NCBI GenBank assembly: GCA_045580325.1
Contig: JAZNNR010000018.1
Coordinates: forward strand, 1-64,000
Direction: 5' to 3'
DNA length: 64,000 nt
Origin: SIG672 sp045580325
Lineage (GTDB): Bacteria; Bacillota; Clostridia; Oscillospirales; CAG-272
The position numbers and the translations under genes were made by a program. The notes beneath the pieces are model-generated. The model saw nothing but the letters and a program-made list of their open reading frames with translations, was not told the DNA's origin and made no database searches. The stretch's first letter is position 1. Each line of letters starts with the position of its first letter. Below are positions 43,057 to 52,459 of this stretch, in pieces.

Positions 43057-44784
43057 ATGGCTTTTGACGCAGGTATGGTACTTGCGATTGCAAGCGAGCT
43101 TGATGCACGTATTGTGGGCGCAAGAGTTGAAAAGGTGCATCAGCCCGAGCGAGACGAAATAGTACTCCTTCTTCACGTCGGACGTGAAAATCTCCGCCTT
43201 GTTATCTCTGCTTCGCCAAACAATCCGAGAATACATCTTTCGACGGTAAGTAAGGAAAATCCGTCCGCTCCGCCGATGTTCTGCACGATGCTGAGAAAAT
43301 ATCTCACGGGCGCAAAGGTTCTCTCTATCCGCACGCTCGGATTTGAGAGAATAATTTTCATAGATTTCGAGGCGCACGATGACCTCGGTTATCCCTTCAA
43401 GGTTACGCTTGTTGCCGAGATCATGGGAAAATACAGCAACCTTATTTTCTGCCACGGCGACAATATGAAGATACTCGGTGCTGTGCGTCCCGTCGATTTC
43501 ACAACGAGCCGAGTAAGACAGGTGCTTTCGGGAATGCTCTACGAAGCACCTCCCGCACAGGACAAGAAAAATCCGCTCGAGGAAACGCGCGAGGGCTTTC
43601 TTGACTCTGCCCGCGAAAGCGAAAAGCGCCCCGACAAATTCATAACCGACACTTATCTTGGAATATCCGCGCTTGTTGCAAGAGAAATATCTCATCGCGG
43701 CGAAAAGTCGTGCGAGGCACTCTGCGACGAGTTTTTCAGATTTGTCGATATACTGAAATCGAGGGATTTCAAGGCTGTAATGATAGTTGACGAAAACTCG
43801 CGCCCCGTAGAATACTGCTTTTTCGACATTATGCAGTATTCGGGCATGAAAAAGGTGTATTTCGACAGTATTTCACAGCTTATCGAAACATTTTTCTCCT
43901 CGCGCGACAACAGCGAGAGAGTAAAACAGCGCGCCGCAGACATATTCAAGATTCTTACAAACACTAAGGCGCGTCTTGAAAAAAAGACCGTCATTCAGCT
44001 TTCCGAGCTTGAGGAGTGCGAAAAAAAGGAAGAAATGCGAAGGCTTGGTGAGCTTATCACGGCAAATATTTATATGCTGAAAAAGGGTATGGCTCACGCA
44101 AGGGTAATCGACTATTACGAGGAAAACACCCCCGAAATAACGATTCCCCTTGACACACGGCTCACCCCCGCGCAAAACGCACAGGCTTATTTCAAAAAGT
44201 ATACGAAAATGAAGAACGCCGAGCTTGAGATCTCAAAACAGATTGAAAACACTGAGCGCGAGGTCGCCTACATCGACTCTGTGCTTGACAGCCTTTCGCG
44301 CGCTTCAGGGCAAAGCGAGCTTGACGAAATAAGACGCGAGCTTGCCGAGGCAGGATACAGCTCGGTGCAAAAGCAAAGTCATTCAAAAAAGGCTCAGGTA
44401 TCGGGTAAACCGATCGAATATGTAACGTCGGGCGGTTACAGGCTGCTCTGCGGAAAGAATAATCTGCAAAACGATTATATTACGACAAAGCTCGCCGAAA
44501 AGAGCGACTGGTGGTTCCATATCAAAAATGCTCCCGGCAGCCACGTGATAATGTTTGCGCGCGGTGAGGAGCCGTCAGCACAGGATTTTACAGAGGCGGC
44601 AACCGTTGCGGCTTACAACTCATCCCTTTCGGAAGGCAAAAACGTATCGGTCGATTACACCCTCGTAAAGCACATAAAAAAGCCGTCAGCATCAAAGCCC
44701 GGTTTTGTAACCTACACGACCTATTGGAGCGCGGTGGTTACCCCCGACCAAGAGCTGTGCGAAAGGCTGAGAAAGTCAAAATAA
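43057..44784 (+). CDS. rqcH: NFACT family ribosome quality control factor RqcH
   Basis: A 575-residue protein, the bacterial Rqc2/NEMF homologue that binds stalled 50S-peptidyl-tRNA and adds alanine tails. NFACT-N starts MAFDAGMVLAIASEL; a middle coiled coil covers about residues 300-440 (NFACT-M); NFACT-R near the C-terminus has SDWWFHIKNAPGSHVIM. Length is typical. GGAGG SD overlaps the previous gene. It was formerly annotated as fibronectin-binding protein FbpA. Confidence 0.93.
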   Translation: MAFDAGMVLAIASELDARIVGARVEKVHQPERDEIVLLLHVGRENLRLVISASPNNPRIHLSTVSKENPSAPPMFCTMLRKYLTGAKVLSIRTLGFERIIFIDFEAHDDLGYPFKVTLVAEIMGKYSNLIFCHGDNMKILGAVRPVDFTTSRVRQVLSGMLYEAPPAQDKKNPLEETREGFLDSARESEKRPDKFITDTYLGISALVAREISHRGEKSCEALCDEFFRFVDILKSRDFKAVMIVDENSRPVEYCFFDIMQYSGMKKVYFDSISQLIETFFSSRDNSERVKQRAADIFKILTNTKARLEKKTVIQLSELEECEKKEEMRRLGELITANIYMLKKGMAHARVIDYYEENTPEITIPLDTRLTPAQNAQAYFKKYTKMKNAELEISKQIENTEREVAYIDSVLDSLSRASGQSELDEIRRELAEAGYSSVQKQSHSKKAQVSGKPIEYVTSGGYRLLCGKNNLQNDYITTKLAEKSDWWFHIKNAPGSHVIMFARGEEPSAQDFTEAATVAAYNSSLSEGKNVSVDYTLVKHIKKPSASKPGFVTYTTYWSAVVTPDQELCERLRKSK

Positions 44785-44888
44785 ATAAAAATGTTCAAAG
44801 CAGACAGATTTTTATTATCGGTCTGCTTTTTCTTTTGCCTCCCTCATATAATTGTTATAACGTTATATGCCGAAAGAGGTGCTTTAAC

Positions 44889-45458
44889 TTGAAAATACTT
44901 AACAGTCCCGACACGAGAAAAACGGGCAAGATCTCTTTTATGGGGCGGGAGGTAATACTCTTTTCTATTGACATACCGCACTGCGACGATGAGGATAATA
45001 TTTTAAACGCTCTTTTCTCGCAGAGCGCCGAAAGCTACGAAAAATATCTCGAAGGCTTTGCCGAAAAAGAGATATTTCCCGAGCTTAAAATTATGCTTGA
45101 AAGCGGTAAAAGGTCAAGAGAGATACGCGACACGCTCGGAATACCGATAAGGGCGACGCTCGTATGGAAATTTTACTTTTTCAAAGAAAAATACCTTTCT
45201 CTGAGATGCGAAACAAGGCTTACATATTTTGACGGCAGAAGTATTTTTACTCTGAAAACACTGAACCTTGACAGCGAAAATATGATACTCAAAAAGGCAA
45301 AATATTTCTCGAAAAAAGCTCGCGCGAAAAACCAGAATTTTTATATTCAAGGCTCGAAGATTTATACCTTTGAGAAAAATTCCGCCATATGTGAAAACTC
45401 TTATACAGTTCCCGAAGAAATTATTAAAATTCGTACCTTCAAAATAGACAATATATAG
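44889..45458 (+). CDS. Hypothetical protein, possibly surface or sporulation related
   Basis: A protein of about 189 residues starting at TTG 44889 with an AAAGAGGTG SD. Segments such as RATLVWKFYFFKEKYLSLRCE and KTYTFEKNSAICENSY give a strand-rich pattern like DUF3298-type domains, but the match is only by eye. No signal peptide was seen. It lies between rqcH and the V-ATPase operon, about 100 bases from rqcH. Confidence 0.5.
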   Translation: MKILNSPDTRKTGKISFMGREVILFSIDIPHCDDEDNILNALFSQSAESYEKYLEGFAEKEIFPELKIMLESGKRSREIRDTLGIPIRATLVWKFYFFKEKYLSLRCETRLTYFDGRSIFTLKTLNLDSENMILKKAKYFSKKARAKNQNFYIQGSKIYTFEKNSAICENSYTVPEEIIKIRTFKIDNI

Positions 45459-45519
45459 GCGATAAAATTGTGCAAAGTCAAGAAATCACAAAAAACAGCT
45501 TACAATTATATAAAAACTA

Positions 45520-45549
45520 TTGAAATCTTGTGTTAACTTATGGTATAAT
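45520..45549 (+). promoter_or_regulatory. Promoter of the V-type ATPase operon
   Basis: TTGAAA (45520-45525), 18-bp spacer, TATAAT (45544-45549) with an extended -10 TGG upstream. A TTGACACCTTGGTGTC hairpin follows at about 45574. Confidence 0.75.
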
Positions 45550-45618
45550 TGGTATTAGATTGTTTTGACACCTTGGTGTCTGTGATCTTCCCCATACTAA
45601 ACGAAAGGAATGATATAA

Positions 45619-45939
45619 ATGACAGGCAAAATACTCGATGAAATTCTCTGTGCCGAAAAGAAGGCGAGCGATATAAGAGTTTCTGCTTCCGCCAAGGCTT
45701 CCGAGATAGTTTCGGACGCTAAAATAAAGGGCGAAGCACTCTGCCGCGAGGTCAGAGAAAGCTCTCAGACAAAGAGAAAAAACGCTTCTGCCGAGCTTTA
45801 CCGCGCATCTGATGAATTTCTCGAAAAAGCCAAGGCAAATGCCGAAAACGAGGCTATGATAGTTTCTGCCGCGGCATCTGCCAATATCCCCGATGCAGTA
45901 AACTTCATAATCGGGAAGGTAGGAAGCCTATGGCAATAG
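45619..45939 (+). CDS. V-type ATPase peripheral stalk subunit (G/H type)
   Basis: A 106-residue, highly charged, Ala/Lys/Glu-rich helical protein, the small peripheral stalk subunit that pairs with subunit E to hold the catalytic head (called NtpF in E. hirae and subunit H or G elsewhere). First gene of the operon; its end overlaps subunit I by 10 bases. Confidence 0.8.
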   Translation: MTGKILDEILCAEKKASDIRVSASAKASEIVSDAKIKGEALCREVRESSQTKRKNASAELYRASDEFLEKAKANAENEAMIVSAAASANIPDAVNFIIGKVGSLWQ

Positions 45940-47891
45940 TCAAGATGAAAAAGCTCACGCTTGCCGCCGCTGCCTGCGATGCAGACACTCTGATGCAAAA
46001 GCTCATGTGGACGGGAAGCGTAGAGGTTACGGACGCCGCAGCATCGCTCGGCGGCGACAAGGATCTTCCACCTGACGAGAGATTTTCACAAAGGCTTTCA
46101 GAGCTTTACTTAAAGCAGAGTGAATACGAAAAGGCGATTTCCTTTCTGAAGGAATACGAAAAAGCTCCCAAAGGACTTTTCGCTAGGAGAAAGGCTTATA
46201 CAAGAGAGCGCTACGATATGCCCGAAGAAACATTTTCGTCGGCTGACTCTATTTCGCTTGAAGCGCACAAGATCTCCTCGGGACTTGACGACGTCTTCGC
46301 AGAAGAAGCAAGAATACGCGCTTCACTTTCTTTCCTTGCTCCTTGGAAGGATCTTGATCTTTCCCTTTCGGTGAAGGGTACTCTTACCACCGAGATAGTC
46401 GCAGGATCGCTTCCGAAGGATGTTGATTACGATATGCTTCGTGAGGAGCTCTTCCTCGAATGCGAAAACGCTCTTATCGAAAAGGTTTCGGAAAATGAAA
46501 ATTCCTCGCACGTTTGCGTTATAGCGCTTAAAGAGGATCTTGACAGGGTTACTTCACTGCTATCAAAAAAAGGATTTATCCGCGCCGATTTCTCGGCATA
46601 CAAGCTCTCTGCCGCAGAGGAGTTCACAAGACTTTCTCAGCGAAGCGAGATGCTCGAGATAGAGCGCTCAAACCTTAAAACCAAGGCTATGAAGCTCGCG
46701 CAGGAAACGCACATTCTCCGTCTTGCGTGTGATATAGTCAGCACAGAGATCTCCAGAACCGAAGCGCAGAAAAAGCTGATATGCACGAAATCGGCGGTAA
46801 TACTCTCGGGCTGGGTTCCCGAAAAGAAGACAGATGAAATAGACAAAATTCTCGAAGGCTATGAATGCTTCAGAGAATATTCAGACCCCGAGGAAGACGA
46901 TGACGTGCCCGTTCTTCTTTCAAACAACAGTATTGCAAAGCCGTTTGAAAGCATAATCGATATGTACGTGCTTCCTACCTACGGCTCATTTGACCCGACT
47001 GCAATTATGGCGGTATTTTACTTCATAATCTTCGGTCTTATGCTTGCCGACGTGGTTTACGGTCTTATCCTTGCTATCGGAGGCTTCATAGCGCTCAAAA
47101 AGCTCGACCTCGGCAAAGGAATAAAGCAGCTTGTGAAGCTGTTTGCAATATGCGGTATCTCCTGTACTATTGCAGGCGTATTCCTCGGAAGCTATATGGG
47201 CGACCTTCCCTCCGCGATCGCAGTAGCGTTCGGCGGTGAGGCTTTTGAAATGCCGCTCACCCTTATAAATCCGCTTGAAGAGCCTATACTCTTTATCGTC
47301 GTATCACTCGTAGTCGGATTTGTGCATATGCTTGTCGGTCTTGGGATAAAATTCTACGTCGTATGCCGCGACTGTTCTTTCCTTAACGCCTTCTTCGACG
47401 TTGGCGGTTGGTTCATAGTTTTCGCGGGCGCAGGACTTATTTTCCTTCACAAGATAGTCGGAATCTCGGTTCTCGCTGTCGGTATCGCCGTTATGATGAT
47501 CGGCGGTGCGCTCAGTAAAAAGGGAATCTTCGGAAGAGTGATCGGGGGATTCGGTGCGGTCTACGGCTTCGTCGGATTTGCATCTGACCTTATCTCTTAT
47601 TCGAGAATCATGGCGCTCGGACTTACGTCGGCAATAATTGCAAGCGTTTTCAATATCCTTGCAACGATAGCACTTCCGAGTCCTGTCGGATTTATACTCT
47701 TTATAGTTGTTATTCTCGTAGGACATCTTCTCAACCTCGGAATCAACATAATCGGTACATTCGTTCACGCAAGCCGACTTCAGTATATAGAATTCTTCGG
47801 AAAATTCTATGAAGACGGCGGACGCAAATTCGTTCCTCTCACATCGAGTGAGAAATATACAAGCATAACAGCTCCTGAAGATCAGGACTGA
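45930..47891 (+). CDS. ntpI: V-type ATPase subunit I (a-subunit)
   Basis: A 653-residue stator subunit. The N-terminal cytoplasmic arm (about residues 1-330) has two coiled coils, and the C-terminal membrane half has about eight helices. Conserved features are SYLPTYGSFDPTAI-like (here VLPTYGSFDPTAIMAVF), IFGLMLADVVYG, SRIMALGL and HASRLQYIEFFGKFYEDGG, which carry the arginine of the half-channels and the rotor contact. It overlaps the previous subunit gene; AGGTAGGA SD. Confidence 0.92.
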   Translation: MAIVKMKKLTLAAAACDADTLMQKLMWTGSVEVTDAAASLGGDKDLPPDERFSQRLSELYLKQSEYEKAISFLKEYEKAPKGLFARRKAYTRERYDMPEETFSSADSISLEAHKISSGLDDVFAEEARIRASLSFLAPWKDLDLSLSVKGTLTTEIVAGSLPKDVDYDMLREELFLECENALIEKVSENENSSHVCVIALKEDLDRVTSLLSKKGFIRADFSAYKLSAAEEFTRLSQRSEMLEIERSNLKTKAMKLAQETHILRLACDIVSTEISRTEAQKKLICTKSAVILSGWVPEKKTDEIDKILEGYECFREYSDPEEDDDVPVLLSNNSIAKPFESIIDMYVLPTYGSFDPTAIMAVFYFIIFGLMLADVVYGLILAIGGFIALKKLDLGKGIKQLVKLFAICGISCTIAGVFLGSYMGDLPSAIAVAFGGEAFEMPLTLINPLEEPILFIVVSLVVGFVHMLVGLGIKFYVVCRDCSFLNAFFDVGGWFIVFAGAGLIFLHKIVGISVLAVGIAVMMIGGALSKKGIFGRVIGGFGAVYGFVGFASDLISYSRIMALGLTSAIIASVFNILATIALPSPVGFILFIVVILVGHLLNLGINIIGTFVHASRLQYIEFFGKFYEDGGRKFVPLTSSEKYTSITAPEDQD

Positions 47892-47937
47892 TTATAAAAA
47901 CAAAAATTTTCTATTATAAATTTTGGAGGACAAAACA

Positions 47938-48465
47938 ATGTTTACACTTCTTACAGCAGAAGCTGCTTCTTTCACATTCGGTCAGTATCTTTCTACTATG
48001 ACCTTCGGTTCTGCACTTGCACTTCTCGGTGCTTTTCTCGCAGTTGGACTTGCAGGCTGGGGCTCTGCAAAGGGCGTTGGTCTTGTTGGACAGGCTGCAG
48101 CAGGCGTTATCTCTGAGGATCCCTCGGTAGCAGGTAAGGCTATCATTCTTCAGGCTCTTCCCGCAACGCAGGGTCTTTACGGCTTCGTTGTCGCTTTCCT
48201 TGTAATGCTCAAGGGCGGCGCTCTTAACGGCTCTATCTTCACTCTTACTCTCGAGCAGGGTATGTTCTTCCTCGTTGCTTGCCTTCCCATCGCTTTCGTT
48301 GGATTTTTCTCGGCTATACATCAGGCAAAGGTTGCCGCTGCGGGCGTTCAGATGATCTCAAAGCAGAAGGACAAGTTCGGTACGGCTATCACAAGTTCGG
48401 CGCTCGTTGAAACGTACGCACTCTTCGCGCTTCTCGTTTCCGCGCTTCTTATCCTCCTTTACTGA
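47938..48465 (+). CDS. ntpK: V-type ATPase subunit K (rotor ring), predicted Na+-binding
   Basis: A 175-residue four-helix proteolipid of the rotor ring. Residues L74, T77, Q78 (LQALPATQGLYG), Q129 (AIHQAKVAAAG) and E158 (VETYA) correspond to L61, T64, Q65, Q110 and E139 that bind Na+ in the E. hirae NtpK ring. The spacings L-T-Q and Q-to-E (29) are identical. The start at 47938 has a GGAGG SD; an earlier TTG in frame has none. Na+ coupling is predicted from these residues; it is not proved by sequence alone. Confidence 0.93.
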   Translation: MFTLLTAEAASFTFGQYLSTMTFGSALALLGAFLAVGLAGWGSAKGVGLVGQAAAGVISEDPSVAGKAIILQALPATQGLYGFVVAFLVMLKGGALNGSIFTLTLEQGMFFLVACLPIAFVGFFSAIHQAKVAAAGVQMISKQKDKFGTAITSSALVETYALFALLVSALLILLY

Positions 48466-48543
48466 TAAAACTGATAAAACTGATAAAATAAAGCTAAAAT
48501 ACCTAAAATCAAAACAAAATTTGTCAGAAAGGACGGCTTTTGT

Positions 48544-49197
48544 GTGAATTCAAGTGAAAAAATCACAGGCAGAATAATCGCGGTCGCTCAAAGCGAAGCT
48601 GACGAGATTCTCCTCGCGGCGCAGAAAGAAGCTGACGCCATTAACAAGGAATATAAAAAGAAAGCCGCCGAAATTGCGGCAAATGCAGAGTCAGAGGTAA
48701 GTGCCGACACAGAAATCATACGCTCGCGCACGGTAGCATCTGCTCAGAAAATAAAGCGTAATTTACTACTCGAAGCAAAGAATGCAAAAATTGACGAGGC
48801 TTTTGAAAAGGCCCGCCAGAAGCTCCTTGGTCTTCCCGACGGGGACTATGAAAAAATGCTTTCGATAATGCTCGTATCGACTGTGAAAAAGCAGATCGAG
48901 TCAGAAAAGCTCTCACTCGAGCAGGACACAGACGGCGAAATAACCGTTTGCGAAAGCTACTCTGTAATTCTCTCGGGTGCGGATAAAAAAAGAGTTTCCG
49001 CCGATATGATAAAGGACGCGTCAGTGCTCGCCTTGGCATCAGGAAAGACTCTTTCACTTTCCGATGAAAATGCTGACATCGACGGCGGATTTATCCTGCG
49101 CTGCGGAGATATTGAGATAAACTGCTCGATAGGTCTTATTCTTTCACAGATGAGAGATACCCTTGAGGGCGACGTTTACCGCATACTCTTTAATTAA
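48544..49197 (+). CDS. ntpE: V-type ATPase subunit E
   Basis: A 217-residue peripheral stalk subunit. The N-terminal half is one long charged helix (Lys/Glu/Ala-rich, residues about 1-105) and the C-terminal half a small alpha/beta domain that touches subunits A and B. GTG start at 48544 with AAAGGA SD. It is in the expected place between K and C. Confidence 0.85.
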   Translation: MNSSEKITGRIIAVAQSEADEILLAAQKEADAINKEYKKKAAEIAANAESEVSADTEIIRSRTVASAQKIKRNLLLEAKNAKIDEAFEKARQKLLGLPDGDYEKMLSIMLVSTVKKQIESEKLSLEQDTDGEITVCESYSVILSGADKKRVSADMIKDASVLALASGKTLSLSDENADIDGGFILRCGDIEINCSIGLILSQMRDTLEGDVYRILFN

Positions 49198-49213
49198 AGG
49201 AGAGTGTGTTTAA

Positions 49214-50230
49214 ATGGCAAACGTAACAAGTGTAAAAAAAGCCGAAAAGGTGCGCGAAGACGATTATATTTACCTTTCCTCTATGGTCAGAACAAGAGAA
49301 AACCGCCGTATAAGCTACGATGCTCTTCTCAGAATGGCTGACGCAAAGGACCTTTCCGAGATGCTGAAAATGCTTCCCGAATACTCTATAGAGCCCATTT
49401 ACAGCGAAAACGGTGCTTTTGATGCAGAGGAAACGGTCAATCGCTATCTCGCAGAAGAGTTTCGCGTCATAACAAAATCAATGCCGCAGCCGAGAATACT
49501 TGATTTTCTCAGAGTATCCTACGACTGCCACAATCTCAAGACTGTTATTAAATGTATGGCAAGAGGAAGAGAGGACCTTGATGATCTTCTTATTGACCTC
49601 GCAACAGTACCCGCAAAGCAGGTTTACGGTGCTGTGAAAAGACGTGAGCTTGATATTTTTCCGAAAAATATGGCAAATGATTTTCCCAAAGCCGAGGCTG
49701 CTTTCTCGGAAAGCGGAGATCCCAAGCTGATCGACTCTATTTTAGACGAGGCCTGCTACGCGGATATGCTCGACACGGTTCATTCTTATAACAAGGAATA
49801 TTTCAGACGCCTTGTTGAGATTAAGATAGACACGACGAATATCCTGACCGCTGTGCGTACTATGCGCCTTCGCGACACCACGGGACTTTTTGCAAGTATG
49901 TTTATTTGCGGCGGAAGCCTTGACCGTAAATTCTTTGAAAAAGCGATGCTTTCGGGCGAAGGAGCTCTTATCTCTGCGCTTTCCTCGAGGGGTTACGCTG
50001 TCGCTTCGTCAAACGATACAGAGCTCTCGCTTACCACTCTTGCAAAAAACTGCGAAGCAATATATATGAAATACGTCGACAGCGCAAAGAGCGTTACCTT
50101 CGGTGCTGAAATATGCGTAGCTTATCTTATAAAAGCATCTTACGCTCTGAAAATGCTCCGAATGATAGCTGCATCTAAACAAACGGGAGTTCTTCCCTCA
50201 AAAATCAAGGAAAGTATCGGAAAATTCTGA
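49214..50230 (+). CDS. ntpC: V-type ATPase subunit C (AC39/d type)
   Basis: A 338-residue all-helical subunit that sits on top of the rotor ring as the funnel-like socket for the central stalk. Typical short repeated segments: DYIYLSSMVRTRE at the start, DCHNLKTVIKCMARG and TTNILTAVRTMRLRD in the middle. GGAGAG SD. It lies 16 bases after subunit E. Confidence 0.88.
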   Translation: MANVTSVKKAEKVREDDYIYLSSMVRTRENRRISYDALLRMADAKDLSEMLKMLPEYSIEPIYSENGAFDAEETVNRYLAEEFRVITKSMPQPRILDFLRVSYDCHNLKTVIKCMARGREDLDDLLIDLATVPAKQVYGAVKRRELDIFPKNMANDFPKAEAAFSESGDPKLIDSILDEACYADMLDTVHSYNKEYFRRLVEIKIDTTNILTAVRTMRLRDTTGLFASMFICGGSLDRKFFEKAMLSGEGALISALSSRGYAVASSNDTELSLTTLAKNCEAIYMKYVDSAKSVTFGAEICVAYLIKASYALKMLRMIAASKQTGVLPSKIKESIGKF

Positions 50231-50262
50231 TTTTTCCCTTTTAAAAGGCTGGTGAGCTTAAA

Positions 50263-50580
50263 ATGAACAAAATCGGTATAATAGGCGACACCGAAAGTAC
50301 GCTCGGTTTTCTTGCGGTCGGATTTTCCGTCTTCCCTGTCGCTTCGGCAGAGGAAGCCTCAAAAACGCTCGTAAAGCTCGCGGGTGAGGGTTATGCGATA
50401 ATATATATCACCGAAGACCTCGCGTGTGAAATAACAGATACAATAGCAAAATACAAGGATACTCCCCTTCCCGCCGTTATTATGATACCCGGAAAATCGG
50501 GAAGCCGAGGAATCGGTATGCACAATATCAAAAAATCAGCAGAACGCGCTATCGGCGCAGATATACTTTTTAAAGAATAA
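50263..50580 (+). CDS. V-type ATPase subunit F
   Basis: A 105-residue small Rossmann-like subunit of the central stalk: KIGIIGDTESTLGFLAVG at the start, IIYITEDLACEI and a basic end. It links the rotor to the catalytic head. GGTGAG SD. Called NtpG in E. hirae. Confidence 0.87.
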   Translation: MNKIGIIGDTESTLGFLAVGFSVFPVASAEEASKTLVKLAGEGYAIIYITEDLACEITDTIAKYKDTPLPAVIMIPGKSGSRGIGMHNIKKSAERAIGADILFKE

Positions 50581-50640
50581 CATTTGCAAACTCTTATTGT
50601 TAAGAAAGGAACCGTTTAACAAACGGGGTACTATACAAAA

Positions 50641-52413
50641 ATGGTAGAAGGAAGAATACTTAAGGTCTCGGGTCCTCTCGTTATCGCAGAGGGTATGAGA
50701 GAGGCTAATATGTTCGACGTTGTACGAGTCGGAGAAGCTAAGCTCATAGGCGAGATAATTGAAATGCACGGCGACAGAGCCTCTATACAGGTATATGAGG
50801 AAACAGCAGGCATCGGACGAGGCGACAAGGTCGTTTCGACGGGCGCTCCTCTTTCTGTTGAGCTCGGTCCCGGACTTATTACCGCTATCTATGACGGTAT
50901 TCAGCGTCCGCTCGACGTTATTTATGAAAAATACGGAACAAATATCATAAAGGGTATCGACGTTCCCGCACTGTCCCGAGAAAAGGTATGGCACTTTGAT
51001 GCTGCCCTCTCGGCAGGCGACACGGTTCGCGGCGGCGATATTTACGGTACTGTAAAGGAAACAGAGCTTGTTACCCACAAAATTCTCGTTCCGCCGAAGA
51101 CATCGGGTAAGATCATCGAAATAAACAGCGGTGATTACACTATTTCCGAGCCTGTCGGAAAGCTTGAAACAGATGACGGAAAGATAATCGACATCACTCT
51201 TTCTCATAAATGGCCTGTCCGTGTGGCGCGTCCTTACTCTGAAAAGCTTCCGCCTGTAACTCCTCTTGTTACAGGTCAGCGCACGATCGACACGCTTTTC
51301 GCTCTTGCAAAGGGCGGTACGGCATGCGTTCCCGGTCCTTTCGGAAGCGGCAAGACGGTCGTACAGCATCAGCTTGCAAAATGGAGCGACGTTGACATAG
51401 TTGTTTACGTAGGCTGCGGAGAACGCGGAAACGAAATGACAGACGTTCTTCTCGAATTTCCCGAGCTTAAGGACCCGAGAAGCGGTGAGTCGCTTATGAA
51501 GCGTACAGTTCTTATCGCGAACACTTCCGATATGCCGGTTGCGGCACGCGAAGCATCTATATACACAGGTATCACTATTGCAGAGTATTTCAGGGATATG
51601 GGATATTCTGTTGCAGTTATCGCAGACTCGACGTCGCGTTGGGCAGAGGCACTCCGCGAAATGTCGGGACGTCTTGAAGAAATGCCCGGTGAAGAGGGCT
51701 ACCCCGCATATCTTACCTCCCGTCTTGCTCAGTTTTACGAAAGAGCGGGCGAGGTAGTTTGTATCGGAAGCGACAGAAGAGTCGGTGCAGTATCGGCTAT
51801 CGGTGCGGTATCCCCTCCCGGCGGCGACCTTTCCGAGCCTGTTGCACAGGCGACTTTGCGTATCGTTAAGGTGTTCTGGGGACTTGACGCATCTCTTGCG
51901 TACAGACGCCACTTCCCTGCTATCAACTGGCTGAACTCTTATTCGCTCTACCGCGACAGATTTGCCGAGTGGTTCAGAGATAACATTTCACCCGAGTGGA
52001 ATGACAACAGCGCAAAGTTTATGAAGATACTTCAGGAAGAAAGCGAGCTTGACGAGATCGTAAAGCTTGTCGGTATGGACGCTCTTTCGGCAAACGACAG
52101 ACTCACCCTTGAGGTAGCGCGCTCTATCCGTGAGGACTTCTTACAGCAGAACGCCTTTGAGGACGTTGACTCTTATACTCCCCTTAAAAAGCAGGACGAG
52201 ATGATGAAACTTATCCTTTACTTCTACGAAAAGGCCTCCGAGGCTCTTTCAAGAGGTGCGGACATCGAGGACATTTCATCTCTTGCAGTAAGAGAACAGA
52301 TCGGCCGTGCAAAGAGTGTTGACAATGAAAACTACCTCACGCACTTCGCCGCTATCGAGAAAGAAATCGACAAAGAGCTTGAGGAAGCGGTAGCAAAAGC
52401 ATCGCAGATATAA
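50641..52413 (+). CDS. ntpA: V-type ATPase catalytic subunit A
   Basis: A 590-residue ATP-hydrolysing subunit. The N-terminal beta barrel and non-homologous bulge are followed by Walker A GPFGSGKTVVQ (about residue 235), VYVGCGERGNEM, and SRWAEALREMSGR and PPGGDLSEPV. Three copies alternate with subunit B. Length is normal. A small stem CCGTTT/AACGG lies before its start, and the SD is rather weak (GGGG 12 bases away). Confidence 0.95.
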   Translation: MVEGRILKVSGPLVIAEGMREANMFDVVRVGEAKLIGEIIEMHGDRASIQVYEETAGIGRGDKVVSTGAPLSVELGPGLITAIYDGIQRPLDVIYEKYGTNIIKGIDVPALSREKVWHFDAALSAGDTVRGGDIYGTVKETELVTHKILVPPKTSGKIIEINSGDYTISEPVGKLETDDGKIIDITLSHKWPVRVARPYSEKLPPVTPLVTGQRTIDTLFALAKGGTACVPGPFGSGKTVVQHQLAKWSDVDIVVYVGCGERGNEMTDVLLEFPELKDPRSGESLMKRTVLIANTSDMPVAAREASIYTGITIAEYFRDMGYSVAVIADSTSRWAEALREMSGRLEEMPGEEGYPAYLTSRLAQFYERAGEVVCIGSDRRVGAVSAIGAVSPPGGDLSEPVAQATLRIVKVFWGLDASLAYRRHFPAINWLNSYSLYRDRFAEWFRDNISPEWNDNSAKFMKILQEESELDEIVKLVGMDALSANDRLTLEVARSIREDFLQQNAFEDVDSYTPLKKQDEMMKLILYFYEKASEALSRGADIEDISSLAVREQIGRAKSVDNENYLTHFAAIEKEIDKELEEAVAKASQI

Positions 52414-52459
52414 AAGCTTACCCATACAAAATACAATATAAGTTTAATATGGAGAACGT

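Noticed and set aside
50536..51912. A 458-codon open frame opposite V-ATPase subunits F and A
   Set aside because: Shadow of the subunit A codon pattern; Cys/Arg-rich, with no SD or domain.
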